From: Bacteroidales bacterium
GTDB lineage: Bacteria > Bacteroidota > Bacteroidia > Bacteroidales > UBA932
Direction: 5' to 3'
DNA: 51,995 bases
Assembly: GCA_015060255.1 (NCBI GenBank)
Contig: SUYV01000008.1
Location: forward strand, 1-51,995
Below are positions 1 to 9,714 of this stretch, piece after piece. Position 1 is the first letter of the stretch. Each line of letters opens with the position of its first letter. Position numbers and translations under genes: made by a program. Under the pieces are notes generated by a model. That model was not told the origin of the DNA. It saw only the letters and a program-made list of their open reading frames with translations, and searched no databases.

Positions 1-1
1 A

Positions 2-97
2 TGCGATACCGTGGCTCTGACTAAACAAGTAATATCAAACGATAAACAAATCAACGCAGTGAAGGTCGCCTTCGACAAGCTGGCCATCCCGGCCTGA
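2..97 (+). CDS. possible C-terminal fragment of a truncated upstream gene
   Basis: A reading frame is open from the window edge and ends at TGA 95-97, giving about 31 residues ending KLAIPA. I do not recognise the sequence. An open frame this short is quite possible by chance, so this is only a candidate 3' end of a gene lying mostly outside the window. It would be convergent with the permease that ends at 198. The 100 bases between the two stops show no clear terminator. Confidence 0.2.
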   Translation, partial: CDTVALTKQVISNDKQINAVKVAFDKLAIPA

Positions 98-197
98 CGG
101 GCTAAAATTCACTTGCGAAACTTAAGCCAATTATGATGCGTATTTTGTTTCCAACTAACAAACCCATTCCCCGATTCAGCGGGAGAATTCATATGAT

Positions 198-2534
198 TTA
201 TTCTTTCTTCAGCGCTTCGGCCGGATCAGCATTTGCGCTGCTCCAGTATTGGAAGCCTGCAACAGCAATTGTCAGCGTTATAATCATGACAAATGTCAAT
301 ATGAATGTCCATGCTGACATGCCGGTGTGATCTACAAAGTTCTCGAGCCATCTGCTGACTGCGTAATATGCTGCCGGAACTGCTATGGCATATGAGACAA
401 TACCTATCATCGCATATCTCTTCAGTCCGTCAAGCACAAGACCTGCGGTTTCTGCTCCATATACCTTTTTCACAGCCAGGTCGCGTCTTCTGTACTGGAC
501 GTCAAGAAGTACCTGTCCGAAGACTCCGATCAGCGAGAGAGCAGCGGCAAGCAGAGAGAAGATCGAGATGATCTTGCCCTGTTTTATCTCGGACTCGTAA
601 ACCCTTTCCATCACGTCATCGTAAAACTCTACCTCAAAGAGATATGACGGATCCATTTCAGCCAGTATGGCATTGATCTTTTCGGTCATATCGGTCTTGT
701 CATACCCGTCCTGGAGCCTGATGTATGTGTATCCAAGTGTTGCAAAGTCCTTTGGAACATAGATATAACAAATCGGGGCTGTGTCGTTTCTTAATGAATT
801 GATTCTGACGTCACCGGTCTGTCCGATAATGCTTCCCATTCCTTCTGTGATCTCAATCTTTCCACCTAAATCCTTCAAAGTCTGGTTCATTATAGCGTTT
901 CCTACATCAGACACAAGGAAGTTTCTGCCGTCAACAACAGGTATTCCCATCACATCCAGAAAGTTATGTGAACAATAGATGGAGAAGCATCTGACCTGTT
1001 GTCCTCCCAGTTCAAGTGTGAATGTCGAATAAGAGTCAGAAAAGCCCATTCCTTCCAATGCAAAAGCAACGTCTTCCACCTCCGGAAGCGAACACAGCCT
1101 TTCCTGAAGCCACTCTGACTTGAACTGATATTGTTCCGCAGATATCTGGACAACCGCTATCCTGTCCTTTTCGAAGCCTGTATCATACCCGGTCATATAT
1201 TCATTCTGCCTGTAGACCGTCAAGGCAAATATCATCAGGGCAAAAGTAATGGCAAACTGAAGCGTGATCATTACCATACGGAATCTCCTGCCTGCTGATG
1301 AAAATGCGAAGTTGCCCTGGAGTGCAAATGCTGTCGGCAGGGAAGTGACGTAAAAACTTGGATACAGCCCTGCAGCCAGACCGATTACAACCGAAACCGC
1401 TCCTGTCGTCAGCATCACCGGGAATTGTGATGCGAAGTCGAATGCCATGTCTGACACTCCTTGCGACACAAGCCATTGACTGACAGGAGAAACGATACCA
1501 AGAGCAACTGCGAATGCTGCAATGCTGAACAGGACAGCCTCAAGTATCAGTTCGCTGCGAAGTTTCGCTACTGAACTGCCAAGGACTTTCCTGGTGTTGA
1601 CTGCCTTTACGCGCATCGGAGCAAGGGAAGTAAAGAATGTGGCATAATTGATTCCTCCTATGAGCATTACGAGTATTGAAATGCATATGAGCATCCAGAC
1701 CTGTTTCCTGCTTCCGGTCTTCCAGATAGTGCTGCCTGCATCATCGAAGTATATATCTTCTATTGGAGTAAGTTCTATATCGGTGAGCCAATCAGTGTCT
1801 TCGTAATTGTAGTTGTCATTGAAGTTCTGCTCCACAAGTTCCTTGCTGTCAGAAGAATCCAGAAGCACCCAGCAGGCGAAGTTAGCTCCGCCGTAGTTGC
1901 CTTCGTGCAACTGACCAACATTCAGATATATGTTGTTTCCTATCTGAGAATTGGCGGGAAAGTCCTTGTAAACTGCTCCGACGCTGAATTCTTTTGTCCT
2001 CCCGGCTCCGAACTGGTATCCTTCATTATGTGTCAGAATATGGCCGATTGCAGACTCATTCCCATATAGCTTTTTTGCAAGAGATTCTGGGATGGCAATC
2101 TGCGACAGGTCATTTAACGCACCTGCGCTGCCTTCAATAAACTCTGTTCCAAAAACTTCGAAGAAATCAGGATATATGATATTTGCCTTCGACTTGAAGA
2201 CGAATGCCGGCATGCCATCTTCACGGATGGCGTTGAATACAGTCTCTCCGATGAAAGGGCAGTCGATCGTTCCGGCAATGATGTGCGGTGAAGAACCGAT
2301 GATATCATCTGCGTATCCTCTTGGGATAATATTCTTGAATATGTCGTCGTCAGCGGCACCAGCCTTGTCGACCCTGTATATACGTCCTGAAGTCGGATGT
2401 TCCTTGTCAAAATTGACCTGATATCTGACCTGAAGCATAAGTACCATGAATGCTGTCAGTGCCATGACAAGACCGGCAAAATTCATTACCATCGCTACGC
2501 TGTAGCGCCTTAGGATTGCTATGAAATTCTTCAT
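198..2534 (-). CDS. MacB/FtsX-type ABC transporter permease (third permease of the operon)
   Basis: 778-residue inner-membrane permease, last gene of the export operon. It opens with a membrane segment (MKNFIAILRRYSVAMVMNFAG then a hydrophobic stretch), followed by a large periplasmic MacB_PCD-like domain (about residues 45-280), a first three-helix FtsX block (about 285-430), a further hydrophobic segment, a second periplasmic domain, and a C-terminal FtsX block ending PAEALKKE. The conserved post-helix sequence QYRRRDLAVKKVYGA matches the FtsX permease signature. I prefer ATG 2534 over upstream starts because it gives the same N-terminus layout as the sister permease and lies 25 bases after that gene's stop. 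It most resembles the adjacent permease at 2560-4986, suggesting tandem duplication. Substrate unknown. Confidence 0.88.
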   Translation of the reverse strand: MKNFIAILRRYSVAMVMNFAGLVMALTAFMVLMLQVRYQVNFDKEHPTSGRIYRVDKAGAADDDIFKNIIPRGYADDIIGSSPHIIAGTIDCPFIGETVFNAIREDGMPAFVFKSKANIIYPDFFEVFGTEFIEGSAGALNDLSQIAIPESLAKKLYGNESAIGHILTHNEGYQFGAGRTKEFSVGAVYKDFPANSQIGNNIYLNVGQLHEGNYGGANFACWVLLDSSDSKELVEQNFNDNYNYEDTDWLTDIELTPIEDIYFDDAGSTIWKTGSRKQVWMLICISILVMLIGGINYATFFTSLAPMRVKAVNTRKVLGSSVAKLRSELILEAVLFSIAAFAVALGIVSPVSQWLVSQGVSDMAFDFASQFPVMLTTGAVSVVIGLAAGLYPSFYVTSLPTAFALQGNFAFSSAGRRFRMVMITLQFAITFALMIFALTVYRQNEYMTGYDTGFEKDRIAVVQISAEQYQFKSEWLQERLCSLPEVEDVAFALEGMGFSDSYSTFTLELGGQQVRCFSIYCSHNFLDVMGIPVVDGRNFLVSDVGNAIMNQTLKDLGGKIEITEGMGSIIGQTGDVRINSLRNDTAPICYIYVPKDFATLGYTYIRLQDGYDKTDMTEKINAILAEMDPSYLFEVEFYDDVMERVYESEIKQGKIISIFSLLAAALSLIGVFGQVLLDVQYRRRDLAVKKVYGAETAGLVLDGLKRYAMIGIVSYAIAVPAAYYAVSRWLENFVDHTGMSAWTFILTFVMIITLTIAVAGFQYWSSANADPAEALKKE

Positions 2535-2559
2535 TATTTTGGTTTTATCAGCGAGTTGA

Positions 2560-4986
2560 TTATTCAGTCTTAAGTGCATTGGCCGGATCATCGGTTGCCG
2601 CCTTCCAGCTTCTGATGACCACCACACCGATGGTCACTGCAAGCACAGCCACGAGTGCGAGGACGAACACCCACCAGTACATAGGGCAGCGGTGCGCGAA
2701 TGTGGCAAGGTATCTGTCCACGATGACCCATCCGATCGGAGCGGCAACAGCGAAACATATGAGCACGATCTTCACGAACCTGCTGCAGAACATCGCCAGG
2801 ATCTCACCTACGGTTGCGCCGTTTACTCTGCGCAGGGCGATCTCCCTGCGACGGTACTGTGTCTCGAACATCACCAGTCCGAACACTCCCATCAGCGAGA
2901 TGATGATTGCGATCAGGGTGAAGAGGCTGATGAGCTGTGAAAGCGACTCTTCCTTTCTGTATGTCCAGTTGATGTTCTCGTCGAAGAAATATATCTCCCA
3001 TTCATCCGGTGAGAAGTCATACCTCCATTCACTCAGGACTTTTCCGATATGCTTCTTCACCTCATTGTAGTCAGCACCTGCAGCCACTCTGATGAATGCT
3101 GTGGAAGGATGCCACCAAGGCTCGCTTCCGAAGACATAGAGTGCAAACGGAGTGACTTCCTCCTTAAGGGTCTTGAAACTGAAGTCGTCGCAGAATCCGA
3201 CGATTGCAGCATCTTGGTCTGCGTGTCCGCTTACCCTGTCTTCAAGAGTGAATCCATATGTCCTTCTTGCTGCCTCATTGAAAATGAATGTACCGTTCGG
3301 ATTGTTCTCATCTTCCTTGCGGAATGAACGGCCTTCAGTTATCTCTATGCCCATAAACTCGGGGAAGTCTGATGATACCGCATAGCACTGGAAGTTGACT
3401 ACTGTGCCGTTAAAGTCACGGCCCCAGCCCATTCTTGTCGCTGCGAGGAGATTACCTGCCGCCCAGCTGACATCCAGAATCTGAGGGTTTGCCTTGAGTT
3501 GCTCTTCCACAGTTTCTGCATTCTGTCCGATATACTCGGTGGTATGGACAAACAGAAGTTGCTCCTTGTCGAATCCCATATCGAAATCTACCATATATCT
3601 GCGCTGGAGGATGATGAAGCTTGAGCAGATGATAAGAACTAGCGAAATGACGAACTGAAGACCGATGAGAGTATAGCGGAGTCTCTGTCCGGTCTTTGTG
3701 CCGCTGAATGATCCCTTCAACACTAATGCAGGCTCGAAAGATGTGATGTAGAAGGCAGGGTAGAGGCTTGATACGACTGCAATGATGACTGCTATAATCA
3801 CTGTCAAGACTGATACGCCGATATTTGCACTGAAGGCGCTGTCCGCACTGATGAGGTGAGTGAGCTGGCTCATGTTGAAGAGCATCACGAATGCAAATGC
3901 AAGCGCAAGCGCAAACAGAATCAAAGTTACACTTTCTATGACCGTGCTGATGATCAGTTCACGGCGTGTACATCCGAGCACCTTCTTTGTGTTTACAGCC
4001 CTGATGCGCTCGGGAATCTGCGCGAAGAAGAAGTTGATGTAGTTGATGAATGCGATGCATACGATGAGCAGCGCTACAATGATCAGGATGACTGTAGTCG
4101 TCTTGCTGCCTCTTTCGATAGGGGTGGAGATGTTGGAGGCATAATACAGGCCTTCAAGAGGCATGAACTGTACTTCAGCCATTGCCAGGAAGGTGCTGAT
4201 TGCTTCATCCATCGCTTCCTGGGTCATTCCAAGTTCTTCCGCAGACGGAAAGTTGCCGAAATAATCTTTCATCAGGTGTTCCCGGGTGACCGAGGACAGG
4301 CTCTCCTCCATATCCTTGATCTGAGAAGGGTCGTAAACCTTCAGGAAATAATGGTATCCCCATTCCGAGAAGTTGGTTATCCCGTCATCTCCCAGATTCC
4401 TGAGGACCTTCACATCTTTGAAGTGAGAGTTTTCCGGCAGATCCTTGAAGATGGCTTTGACTGTCCTGAGGTTGGCATATCCTTCATAACCGAGGCTCAT
4501 TCCTATCTCAAGATCGAACTTCTCGGCGATGCTTTCGCTGATGGCAAACGACTTCGTATCGGAAAGGTCTTCGATTGAGCCGCTCACCACTTCCACTCCC
4601 AATGCTTCCAGAGCCGTTCCGGAGAAATTGGTGACGCCAAGGTCTATATCCTGCTTTACACCATCTCTTTCGATCCAGTATCTTGAGTCCTCAGTGCCAC
4701 TGAAACTCAGGATACCTCCGAATTCGATATTCGGAGATGCCTCAAGGATGATTTCTGCCAGCGGGCGGCAGAAGTTCAGCTGTCTCTTGTCAGCGTCTCC
4801 GTCCATGCTGCCGGAAGACATCACAAAGACCTTCTCCGAATCCTTGATGCCCTTGTTGAAGTTCAGGTCGTAATCTACCTGAACGAGAATGATGTAGAAT
4901 GCTGCGAACGCCACAGCCATGCCCAGCACATTGAGTATGCCTGACATTGCCGAGCTGCCGCGTCTGAATATGTTGAATGATGCCAT
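2560..4986 (-). CDS. MacB/FtsX-type ABC transporter permease (second permease)
   Basis: 808-residue inner-membrane protein of the double-FtsX family: N-terminal membrane segment, MacB-type periplasmic domain, three-helix FtsX block, middle membrane segment (LIGLQFVISLVLIICSSFI), second periplasmic domain, C-terminal FtsX block with QYRRREIALRRVNGA. It has the same plan as the downstream permease (for example SSLYPAFYITSFEPALVLKGSF versus the equivalent AGLYPSFYVTSL stretch). It has no ATPase domain and must rely on the ATPase encoded at 5179-5859. Both neighbours are on the same strand. The 192-base gap upstream holds a folded repeat. Substrate cannot be read from the sequence; exporters of this class move lipoproteins, peptides, antibiotics or other periplasmic compounds. 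Confidence 0.9.
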   Translation of the reverse strand: MASFNIFRRGSSAMSGILNVLGMAVAFAAFYIILVQVDYDLNFNKGIKDSEKVFVMSSGSMDGDADKRQLNFCRPLAEIILEASPNIEFGGILSFSGTEDSRYWIERDGVKQDIDLGVTNFSGTALEALGVEVVSGSIEDLSDTKSFAISESIAEKFDLEIGMSLGYEGYANLRTVKAIFKDLPENSHFKDVKVLRNLGDDGITNFSEWGYHYFLKVYDPSQIKDMEESLSSVTREHLMKDYFGNFPSAEELGMTQEAMDEAISTFLAMAEVQFMPLEGLYYASNISTPIERGSKTTTVILIIVALLIVCIAFINYINFFFAQIPERIRAVNTKKVLGCTRRELIISTVIESVTLILFALALAFAFVMLFNMSQLTHLISADSAFSANIGVSVLTVIIAVIIAVVSSLYPAFYITSFEPALVLKGSFSGTKTGQRLRYTLIGLQFVISLVLIICSSFIILQRRYMVDFDMGFDKEQLLFVHTTEYIGQNAETVEEQLKANPQILDVSWAAGNLLAATRMGWGRDFNGTVVNFQCYAVSSDFPEFMGIEITEGRSFRKEDENNPNGTFIFNEAARRTYGFTLEDRVSGHADQDAAIVGFCDDFSFKTLKEEVTPFALYVFGSEPWWHPSTAFIRVAAGADYNEVKKHIGKVLSEWRYDFSPDEWEIYFFDENINWTYRKEESLSQLISLFTLIAIIISLMGVFGLVMFETQYRRREIALRRVNGATVGEILAMFCSRFVKIVLICFAVAAPIGWVIVDRYLATFAHRCPMYWWVFVLALVAVLAVTIGVVVIRSWKAATDDPANALKTE

Positions 4987-5034
4987 TTGTCAGTTGTTAT
5001 GGGGTTATTTCGTGTCTATTTGCGTGGGTTTTGT

Positions 5035-5179
5035 ATGAATTTGGCGATATGTGGAAGCGACATGCCACCCCCGGCTAGGGGTCGTGAGCGATAAAGCAAA
5101 CAGCCCAGTGGGCTTTTGCAGCGAACAGCCTGCGGTAGCAGGGGAGGCGGGGGTCGCTGGAACATATCGTCAAATTCAT
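5035..5179. repeat. multibranched hairpin element C (imperfect 27-bp outer arms)
   Basis: The outer arms at 5035-5061 and 5153-5179 are inverted copies with four mismatches (ATGAATTTG..CGATATGT..AGCGAC). Between them lie three perfect or nearly perfect inner hairpins: ACCCC/GGGGT (5067-5071 with 5078-5082), GCAAAcAGCCC/GGGCTTTTGC (5096-5106 with 5110-5119), and CCTGC/GCAGG around GGTA (5129-5142). The right arm ends on the first base of the ATPase stop codon. The plan matches the elements at 19094-19186 and 36616-36714. It could act as an RNA structure between the ATPase and second-permease cistrons. Confidence 0.75.
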
Positions 5180-5859
5180 TACAGTTCGTTCTTTACATCG
5201 CTGACGATCTCGCCGTCGAAGAGGTTTACGACTCTCTGCGCGCATGAAGCGTCTTTCTGAGAGTGAGTCACCATTACGATTGTTGTGCCTTCTTTGTTAA
5301 GTTCTGTGAGGAGGTCCATGACTTCCTTGCCGTTCCTTGAGTCGAGGTTACCTGTAGGCTCATCGGCGAGGATCAGCTTAGGGCTGGAAACAACTGCGCG
5401 GGCGATGGCCACTCTCTGCTGCTGACCGCCGGAGAGCTGCTGAGGGAAGTGCTGCGCGCGGTGGCTTATGTTCATTCTCTTGAGGATTTCGGTCACACGC
5501 TGCTTGCGCTCTGAGGAGCTGATGTTAAGATAGCGGAGGGGGAGTTCCACATTCTCGAACACATTGAGTTCATCGATGAGGTTGAAGCTCTGGAACACGA
5601 AGCCGATGTTGCCTTTGCGGAACTTGGTGCGGTCCTTCTCTTTCAGCTTCGCAACCTCCTGTCCGAGAAGCATGTAGCTTCCATCAGTAGGATTGTCAAG
5701 AAGTCCGAGGATGTTCAGGAGGGTAGACTTGCCGCATCCCGAAGGGCCCATGATGGCCACGAATTCACCGTCATTGATTTCGAATGAAACCTTGTTAAGA
5801 GCTGTTGTCTCGATTTCCTCTGTGCGGAAAACCTTGCTGAGGTCTGTTACTTTGATCAT
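5179..5859 (-). CDS. ABC transporter ATP-binding protein (LolD/MacB type)
   Basis: 226-residue cytoplasmic ATPase that would power the FtsX-type permeases of this operon. Walker A GPSGCGKST is at residues 38-46, the signature is LSGGQQQR, and Walker B plus D-loop read LILADEPTGNLDS, the usual form of the LolD/MacB/FtsE branch. The length is that of a stand-alone LolD-like subunit. It lies between one upstream and two downstream permease genes and is the only ATPase gene in the cluster. A 148-base gap upstream contains a possible separate promoter. Confidence 0.96.
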   Translation of the reverse strand: MIKVTDLSKVFRTEEIETTALNKVSFEINDGEFVAIMGPSGCGKSTLLNILGLLDNPTDGSYMLLGQEVAKLKEKDRTKFRKGNIGFVFQSFNLIDELNVFENVELPLRYLNISSSERKQRVTEILKRMNISHRAQHFPQQLSGGQQQRVAIARAVVSSPKLILADEPTGNLDSRNGKEVMDLLTELNKEGTTIVMVTHSQKDASCAQRVVNLFDGEIVSDVKNEL

Positions 5860-5903
5860 AGTGATTATGTTTAATTGTTATTGTTTCTGTTTATACAAAT
5901 AAT

Positions 5904-5923
5904 AAGTAATTATTGTGCCAAAG
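5904..5923 (-). promoter_or_regulatory. possible sigma-54 (-24/-12) promoter before the ATPase gene
   Basis: Read on the minus strand this is TTTGGCACAATAATTAC, compared with the sigma-54 consensus TTGGCACNNNNNTTGC. The -24 half is exact; the -12 half has TTAC instead of TTGC. It lies about 45-60 bases before the ATPase ATG. It is weaker than a consensus site and could be coincidental. Confidence 0.3.
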
Positions 5924-6007
5924 TGGTTAATTATTTGATATTCAATATATTACTCATCCAACATATATTCATGCAGTGTAAAGATATTTTACAGAAGTGT
6001 AAAACGT

Positions 6008-8344
6008 CTATTCATTCTTCAAGGACTCTACAGGATTGCTCCTCGAGATGCGGAGGCTGTTATATATCACGCATCCGGATACCAGGAGGATGATCGCCAC
6101 GTCCGCAAGGATGAAGAACCACGGTGAAAGCGCGATCTTCTCCGAGAAGTTCCTGAGCCACGCTGAAGCCGCAAACCAGGCTCCCACGTTGCCGAGGATG
6201 ATTGCCGGGATGCTGAGTTTCATTATCTCTGCCACATATATTCCCATTATCTCCTTGACTGTCGCTCCGTTGATCTTGCGGACAGCCATCTCCTTGCTCC
6301 TTCGCTGCGACTCGTCACGGACATATCCGATGAGTCCGAAAAGGGCGATGATGATAGAGACCAGACATCCTATGATGACCGTATTCCTCATCCTTCTTTC
6401 GCTGGAATAGGCCTCCCGCATAGAGTCTTTGTAAGACTTCACTACCACATCCTTGTTCTCTATCCTTGCCTGGATAACTTCTTCCACCTTTGCCATCATC
6501 TCCGTATTGACTTCCGACACCTTGATGGCCATGAACGGCATATGATCCTTTCCTACCTCTCCATAGAACTTGATGCTGGCACGTGTGTCCTGGTTGGTCA
6601 GAGTGTTGATTCTGTAATCCTTATACACTCCGCTGATCGTTACCGCACCGATCTGGTCGTCATGTTCAGTGATATACACCTGCTTTCCTACAGCACCGTC
6701 GCTCCAGTCCCTGAACTCCATCATCTTCTCCACGAAACTCTCGCTCACAGCGATCTCTGTCGGTGACTGAGGATATCGGCCTTCTATGAAAGGAATCTCA
6801 AGCATGTCGAAGAGTCCAGCCGAGCCAGAATACTGATCGGCGATATTGAAGAGGTTTTCCTGACCGTTGTCAAGCAGATACACATTGTTTCCTGATGACG
6901 AATCAAGAGGGAGCGTATGCGATACCTGAACGTCAAGCACTCCTGGGACCAGCATGAGGTCATTCATTATTCCCTGATGAACGCTTCTGTCTGTTCCTGT
7001 AAGCACAGTCCAGAGAAGATCATCGTATTCATATCCGGGTTTGTCATTCACTGCCTTGTTGTACTGTACGGAGATCACACCCATCAATGTGAGCAGAAGC
7101 GCGCAGATTCCGGTCTGGACGAACAGAAGTCCCAGTTTCCATATCTTCTTGTTCTCCTTGTAGTTTCTGATGGCTGCTCCGGCAGGAATCTTCGAATAGA
7201 GATAGCCCGGCACAAGCGCTGCAATGAAGAATACAGCCAATATGACTACGATGACTGTCATATATGTTCCTCTTACAAGAAGTGCATCGACAGGAACTCC
7301 GACGATATCCTCTATGACAGTCTGGAGCGAAAGCACTATGGCAGCAACCACGACCAATGCCGTCGCGACATCAACAGCCGCTTCCTTGAACATGATTCCA
7401 TAGATATTTGCGCCAGCTGCTCCATAGCACTTGCGTACTCCCATCTCCTTTGATCTCTTCACCAACGCCGAAACTGACATCAGGATATAGTTCAGGAGCG
7501 AAATCAGGATGAGAAGTATGGCAACTACGGTCAGTATGACCATCATGTTCTTCATTCTCGCAGAAGAGATGTGTTCACCCTTCAGAGGGGCAAGGAAGAA
7601 ATGAATGTCAAAACCGGAAGTCTCCGCCATCTGCTTCACCTCAGGCGGATAGTTTTTCTCCTGCATCAGTCTGATTGCGGGAGCGAGCATATCTGGGTCA
7701 GTGCCTTCTGCCAGTCTTACATATCCTCTGTAACGGTCGTTTCCGAACCAGTTCTCTGTAGATTCCTTGACGAGACTCTCCATTGAAAGAAGTACATCGT
7801 TTTTGATGGAACTGTGATGTGGAAAGTCTTTGAATACTCCTCCGATCTCAACCTTGAAGTTCGGCATTTCTTCGCTGTAGATAATCTGTCCTACTGCCTC
7901 ATCTACTCCACCGAGTTTTTCTGCGAATGATTCGGACACCATTGCAACAGCAATCTTACCGAGTACCTCTTTCGGATTGCCGGCAAGAATCTCAGTATCG
8001 AAAACATCAAAGAAGCAAGTGTCTGCTGCAATGCATTCTCCTGTGATGACATTCTTCTGCTCGTCTATAAATTTGTCGCTGTTGACTAGAAATGTCCAAC
8101 GAGTCGCAACCTCCACTCCCGGAACATGTTCCTTGAATCCCGGAGCAATGGCACCGGAAATCTGTGTGAAATCCCTATCCTCGCCGTGCTGGGTATATAC
8201 GGTTCGTATCTGATAAATCTGATCGTAATCAGTATAGCAGGTGTCATAACTCATCTCATAGCATACCTTCGCTATCAGAATCAGACCGATGGCTACTCCC
8301 GTACCGAGAGACAACGCCTTTATTATTGTTTCCTTCACTTTCAT
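6008..8344 (-). CDS. MacB/FtsX-type ABC transporter permease (first permease)
   Basis: 778-residue inner-membrane permease encoded between the adaptor and ATPase genes. Layout: short N-terminal membrane segment, MacB-like periplasmic domain, three-helix FtsX block (about residues 270-385), middle membrane segment (LGLLFVQTGICALLLTLMG), second periplasmic domain, C-terminal FtsX block with SQRRSKEMAVRKINGA and end PVESLKNE. It is clearly the same family as the two downstream permeases but more diverged from them than they are from each other. The start codon is followed by a lysine-rich MKVKETI. Downstream of its stop the 148-base spacer may carry a promoter for the second half of the operon. 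Confidence 0.9.
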   Translation of the reverse strand: MKVKETIIKALSLGTGVAIGLILIAKVCYEMSYDTCYTDYDQIYQIRTVYTQHGEDRDFTQISGAIAPGFKEHVPGVEVATRWTFLVNSDKFIDEQKNVITGECIAADTCFFDVFDTEILAGNPKEVLGKIAVAMVSESFAEKLGGVDEAVGQIIYSEEMPNFKVEIGGVFKDFPHHSSIKNDVLLSMESLVKESTENWFGNDRYRGYVRLAEGTDPDMLAPAIRLMQEKNYPPEVKQMAETSGFDIHFFLAPLKGEHISSARMKNMMVILTVVAILLILISLLNYILMSVSALVKRSKEMGVRKCYGAAGANIYGIMFKEAAVDVATALVVVAAIVLSLQTVIEDIVGVPVDALLVRGTYMTVIVVILAVFFIAALVPGYLYSKIPAGAAIRNYKENKKIWKLGLLFVQTGICALLLTLMGVISVQYNKAVNDKPGYEYDDLLWTVLTGTDRSVHQGIMNDLMLVPGVLDVQVSHTLPLDSSSGNNVYLLDNGQENLFNIADQYSGSAGLFDMLEIPFIEGRYPQSPTEIAVSESFVEKMMEFRDWSDGAVGKQVYITEHDDQIGAVTISGVYKDYRINTLTNQDTRASIKFYGEVGKDHMPFMAIKVSEVNTEMMAKVEEVIQARIENKDVVVKSYKDSMREAYSSERRMRNTVIIGCLVSIIIALFGLIGYVRDESQRRSKEMAVRKINGATVKEIMGIYVAEIMKLSIPAIILGNVGAWFAASAWLRNFSEKIALSPWFFILADVAIILLVSGCVIYNSLRISRSNPVESLKNE

Positions 8345-8357
8345 AAATCATGGTTTT

Positions 8358-8453
8358 AGATCCCCGATCAGGTCGGGGATGACGTTAGGGGTGAGATCTC
8401 CCAATCTGGTCGGGGATGACGTGGGCGTCATTGCCGGCTTGACCGGCAATCTC
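8358..8453. repeat. three tandem short palindromic repeats
   Basis: Three GC-rich hairpin units fill the spacer between the adaptor and first permease genes: 8358-8383 (TCCCCGATCAGGTCGGGGA with flanking AGA...TGAC), a degenerate copy at 8394-8420 (TCTCCCAATCTGGTCGGGGA), and an opposite-facing unit at 8427-8453 (GTCATTGCCGGCTTGACCGGCAA). A related unit is at 25315-25342. These resemble the dispersed GTCAT-hairpin repeats common in Bacteroidota intergenic DNA. Copies differ and are adjacent with little spacing, so this is not a CRISPR. Confidence 0.75.
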
Positions 8454-8454
8454 G

Positions 8455-9711
8455 TTAAAAGACCAGCACTTCATTATCCCCGAAGTTATCATAACCCGAA
8501 GTTATCACTTTTTCTCCGGCTTCCAATCCTTCAAGCACCTCATAGAACTGAGGATTCTGACGGCCGATGCGGATTTCACGCTTCACTGCCTTTCCGCCCT
8601 CCGGCGACACGACGTAGATCCATTTTCCTCCTGTCTTCTGATAGAATGTACCTCGAGGGATAAGGACTGCGCTTTCCGGCTGGCCGAGTTGGAGATTCAG
8701 GTAGTATGTCTGACCTGTGCGGATGTTGGCAGGCTGCTCTCCGCTGAACTTGAAGTCTGCCTGGAACTTGCCCCCGCGGACTTCCGGATAGACCTTGCGG
8801 ATGACTGCATCGAAAGTCTCGTTCTGGCGCTCGAATGTGGCTGTCAGCCCGGCGCTGACCCTGTCGATATAATGCTCGTCAATCTGAGCTTCAATCTTAT
8901 AGCTGCCGACCGCATTGATCTGGCCGATCTTCATTCCGCTTCCGACAGACTCTCCGAGACCGACTTCGATCAGTCCGAGCTCTCCGTCGATCGGCGCCTT
9001 CACGTCAAGATTCGCCTTTCTGTTGCGGATCCGCTGCATGTTTATCTTCATGTTCTTAAGGCTTTCCTCCATCTGCCTGATCTGCACCTCTCTGTACATG
9101 CTGTCCTGCTCTGCTCTGGCTATAGTGACCTCCAGCTTCTTGCAAAACAGTGTATAGTCCTCTTCTGAACGCAGATATTCCTCCTTGCCGATCAGTCCGT
9201 CGTCGAAAAGACGCTTCTGCGACTCCAGTGCGCGACCTTTTCTCTTTACTTCAGTCTCGAGTTCCAGAATGTTCAGGCTGAGCTGCATCTTCTCCTGCTC
9301 CATCTGGATCATGGTGTTTCGCAGGGCATTCTCCTTCTCTGCAAGATTCGCCTCGGAATTGAGAATCTCCAGGTCAAGGTCATCATTGCTGAGGCGGATA
9401 ATGACATCGCCGGCCTTTACCTGCGTGCCTTCCTCGATGACGATTTCTTCGACAATGCCGGCCTCGCGCGGGCTCAGCTGAATAGTGGTCATTGGGTGAA
9501 CCTGACCGCTGATGCGTATATAGTCATTGAATTCGCCGGCGCGTACCTCGCTTATCGAAAGTGTTTCTTGATTGACACGAAGTGTGCTTGAATCATCCCG
9601 GAATATGAGCCACAGGATGAAAATGGCCATGAATCCTCCAAACCAATAGGGGAGAGCCTTCCTGGTGAATGCCAGGGCTATGCCTTTTTTCTTTTCAATA
9701 GTTCTATCCAT
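8455..9711 (-). CDS. HlyD/MacA-type periplasmic adaptor of an efflux system
   Basis: 418-residue membrane fusion protein that would connect the FtsX permeases to the TolC-type channel. One N-terminal transmembrane helix (YWFGGFMAIFILWLIF, about residues 22-37) is followed by a lipoyl/barrel-sandwich half (SGQVHPMTTIQLSPREAGIV, EEGTQVKAGDVIIRL), a long coiled-coil hairpin (about residues 110-215, LNSEANLAEKENALRN to RIRNRKANL), the second lipoyl half (KAPIDGELGLIEVGLGESV), then beta-barrel and membrane-proximal domains. The gene starts three bases after the TolC stop, so the two are almost certainly co-transcribed. It ends beside a repeat cluster. Confidence 0.94.
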   Translation of the reverse strand: MDRTIEKKKGIALAFTRKALPYWFGGFMAIFILWLIFRDDSSTLRVNQETLSISEVRAGEFNDYIRISGQVHPMTTIQLSPREAGIVEEIVIEEGTQVKAGDVIIRLSNDDLDLEILNSEANLAEKENALRNTMIQMEQEKMQLSLNILELETEVKRKGRALESQKRLFDDGLIGKEEYLRSEEDYTLFCKKLEVTIARAEQDSMYREVQIRQMEESLKNMKINMQRIRNRKANLDVKAPIDGELGLIEVGLGESVGSGMKIGQINAVGSYKIEAQIDEHYIDRVSAGLTATFERQNETFDAVIRKVYPEVRGGKFQADFKFSGEQPANIRTGQTYYLNLQLGQPESAVLIPRGTFYQKTGGKWIYVVSPEGGKAVKREIRIGRQNPQFYEVLEGLEAGEKVITSGYDNFGDNEVLVF

Positions 9712-9714
9712 AAG

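Noticed and set aside
3856..4578. 240-codon plus-strand frame opposite the second permease
   Set aside because: It is antisense to a clear FtsX permease, is rich in His, Cys and charged residues without domain pattern, and has no promoter box.
8358..8453. CRISPR-like repeat cluster
   Set aside because: The three units differ in sequence and orientation, there are no regular spacers and no cas genes nearby.
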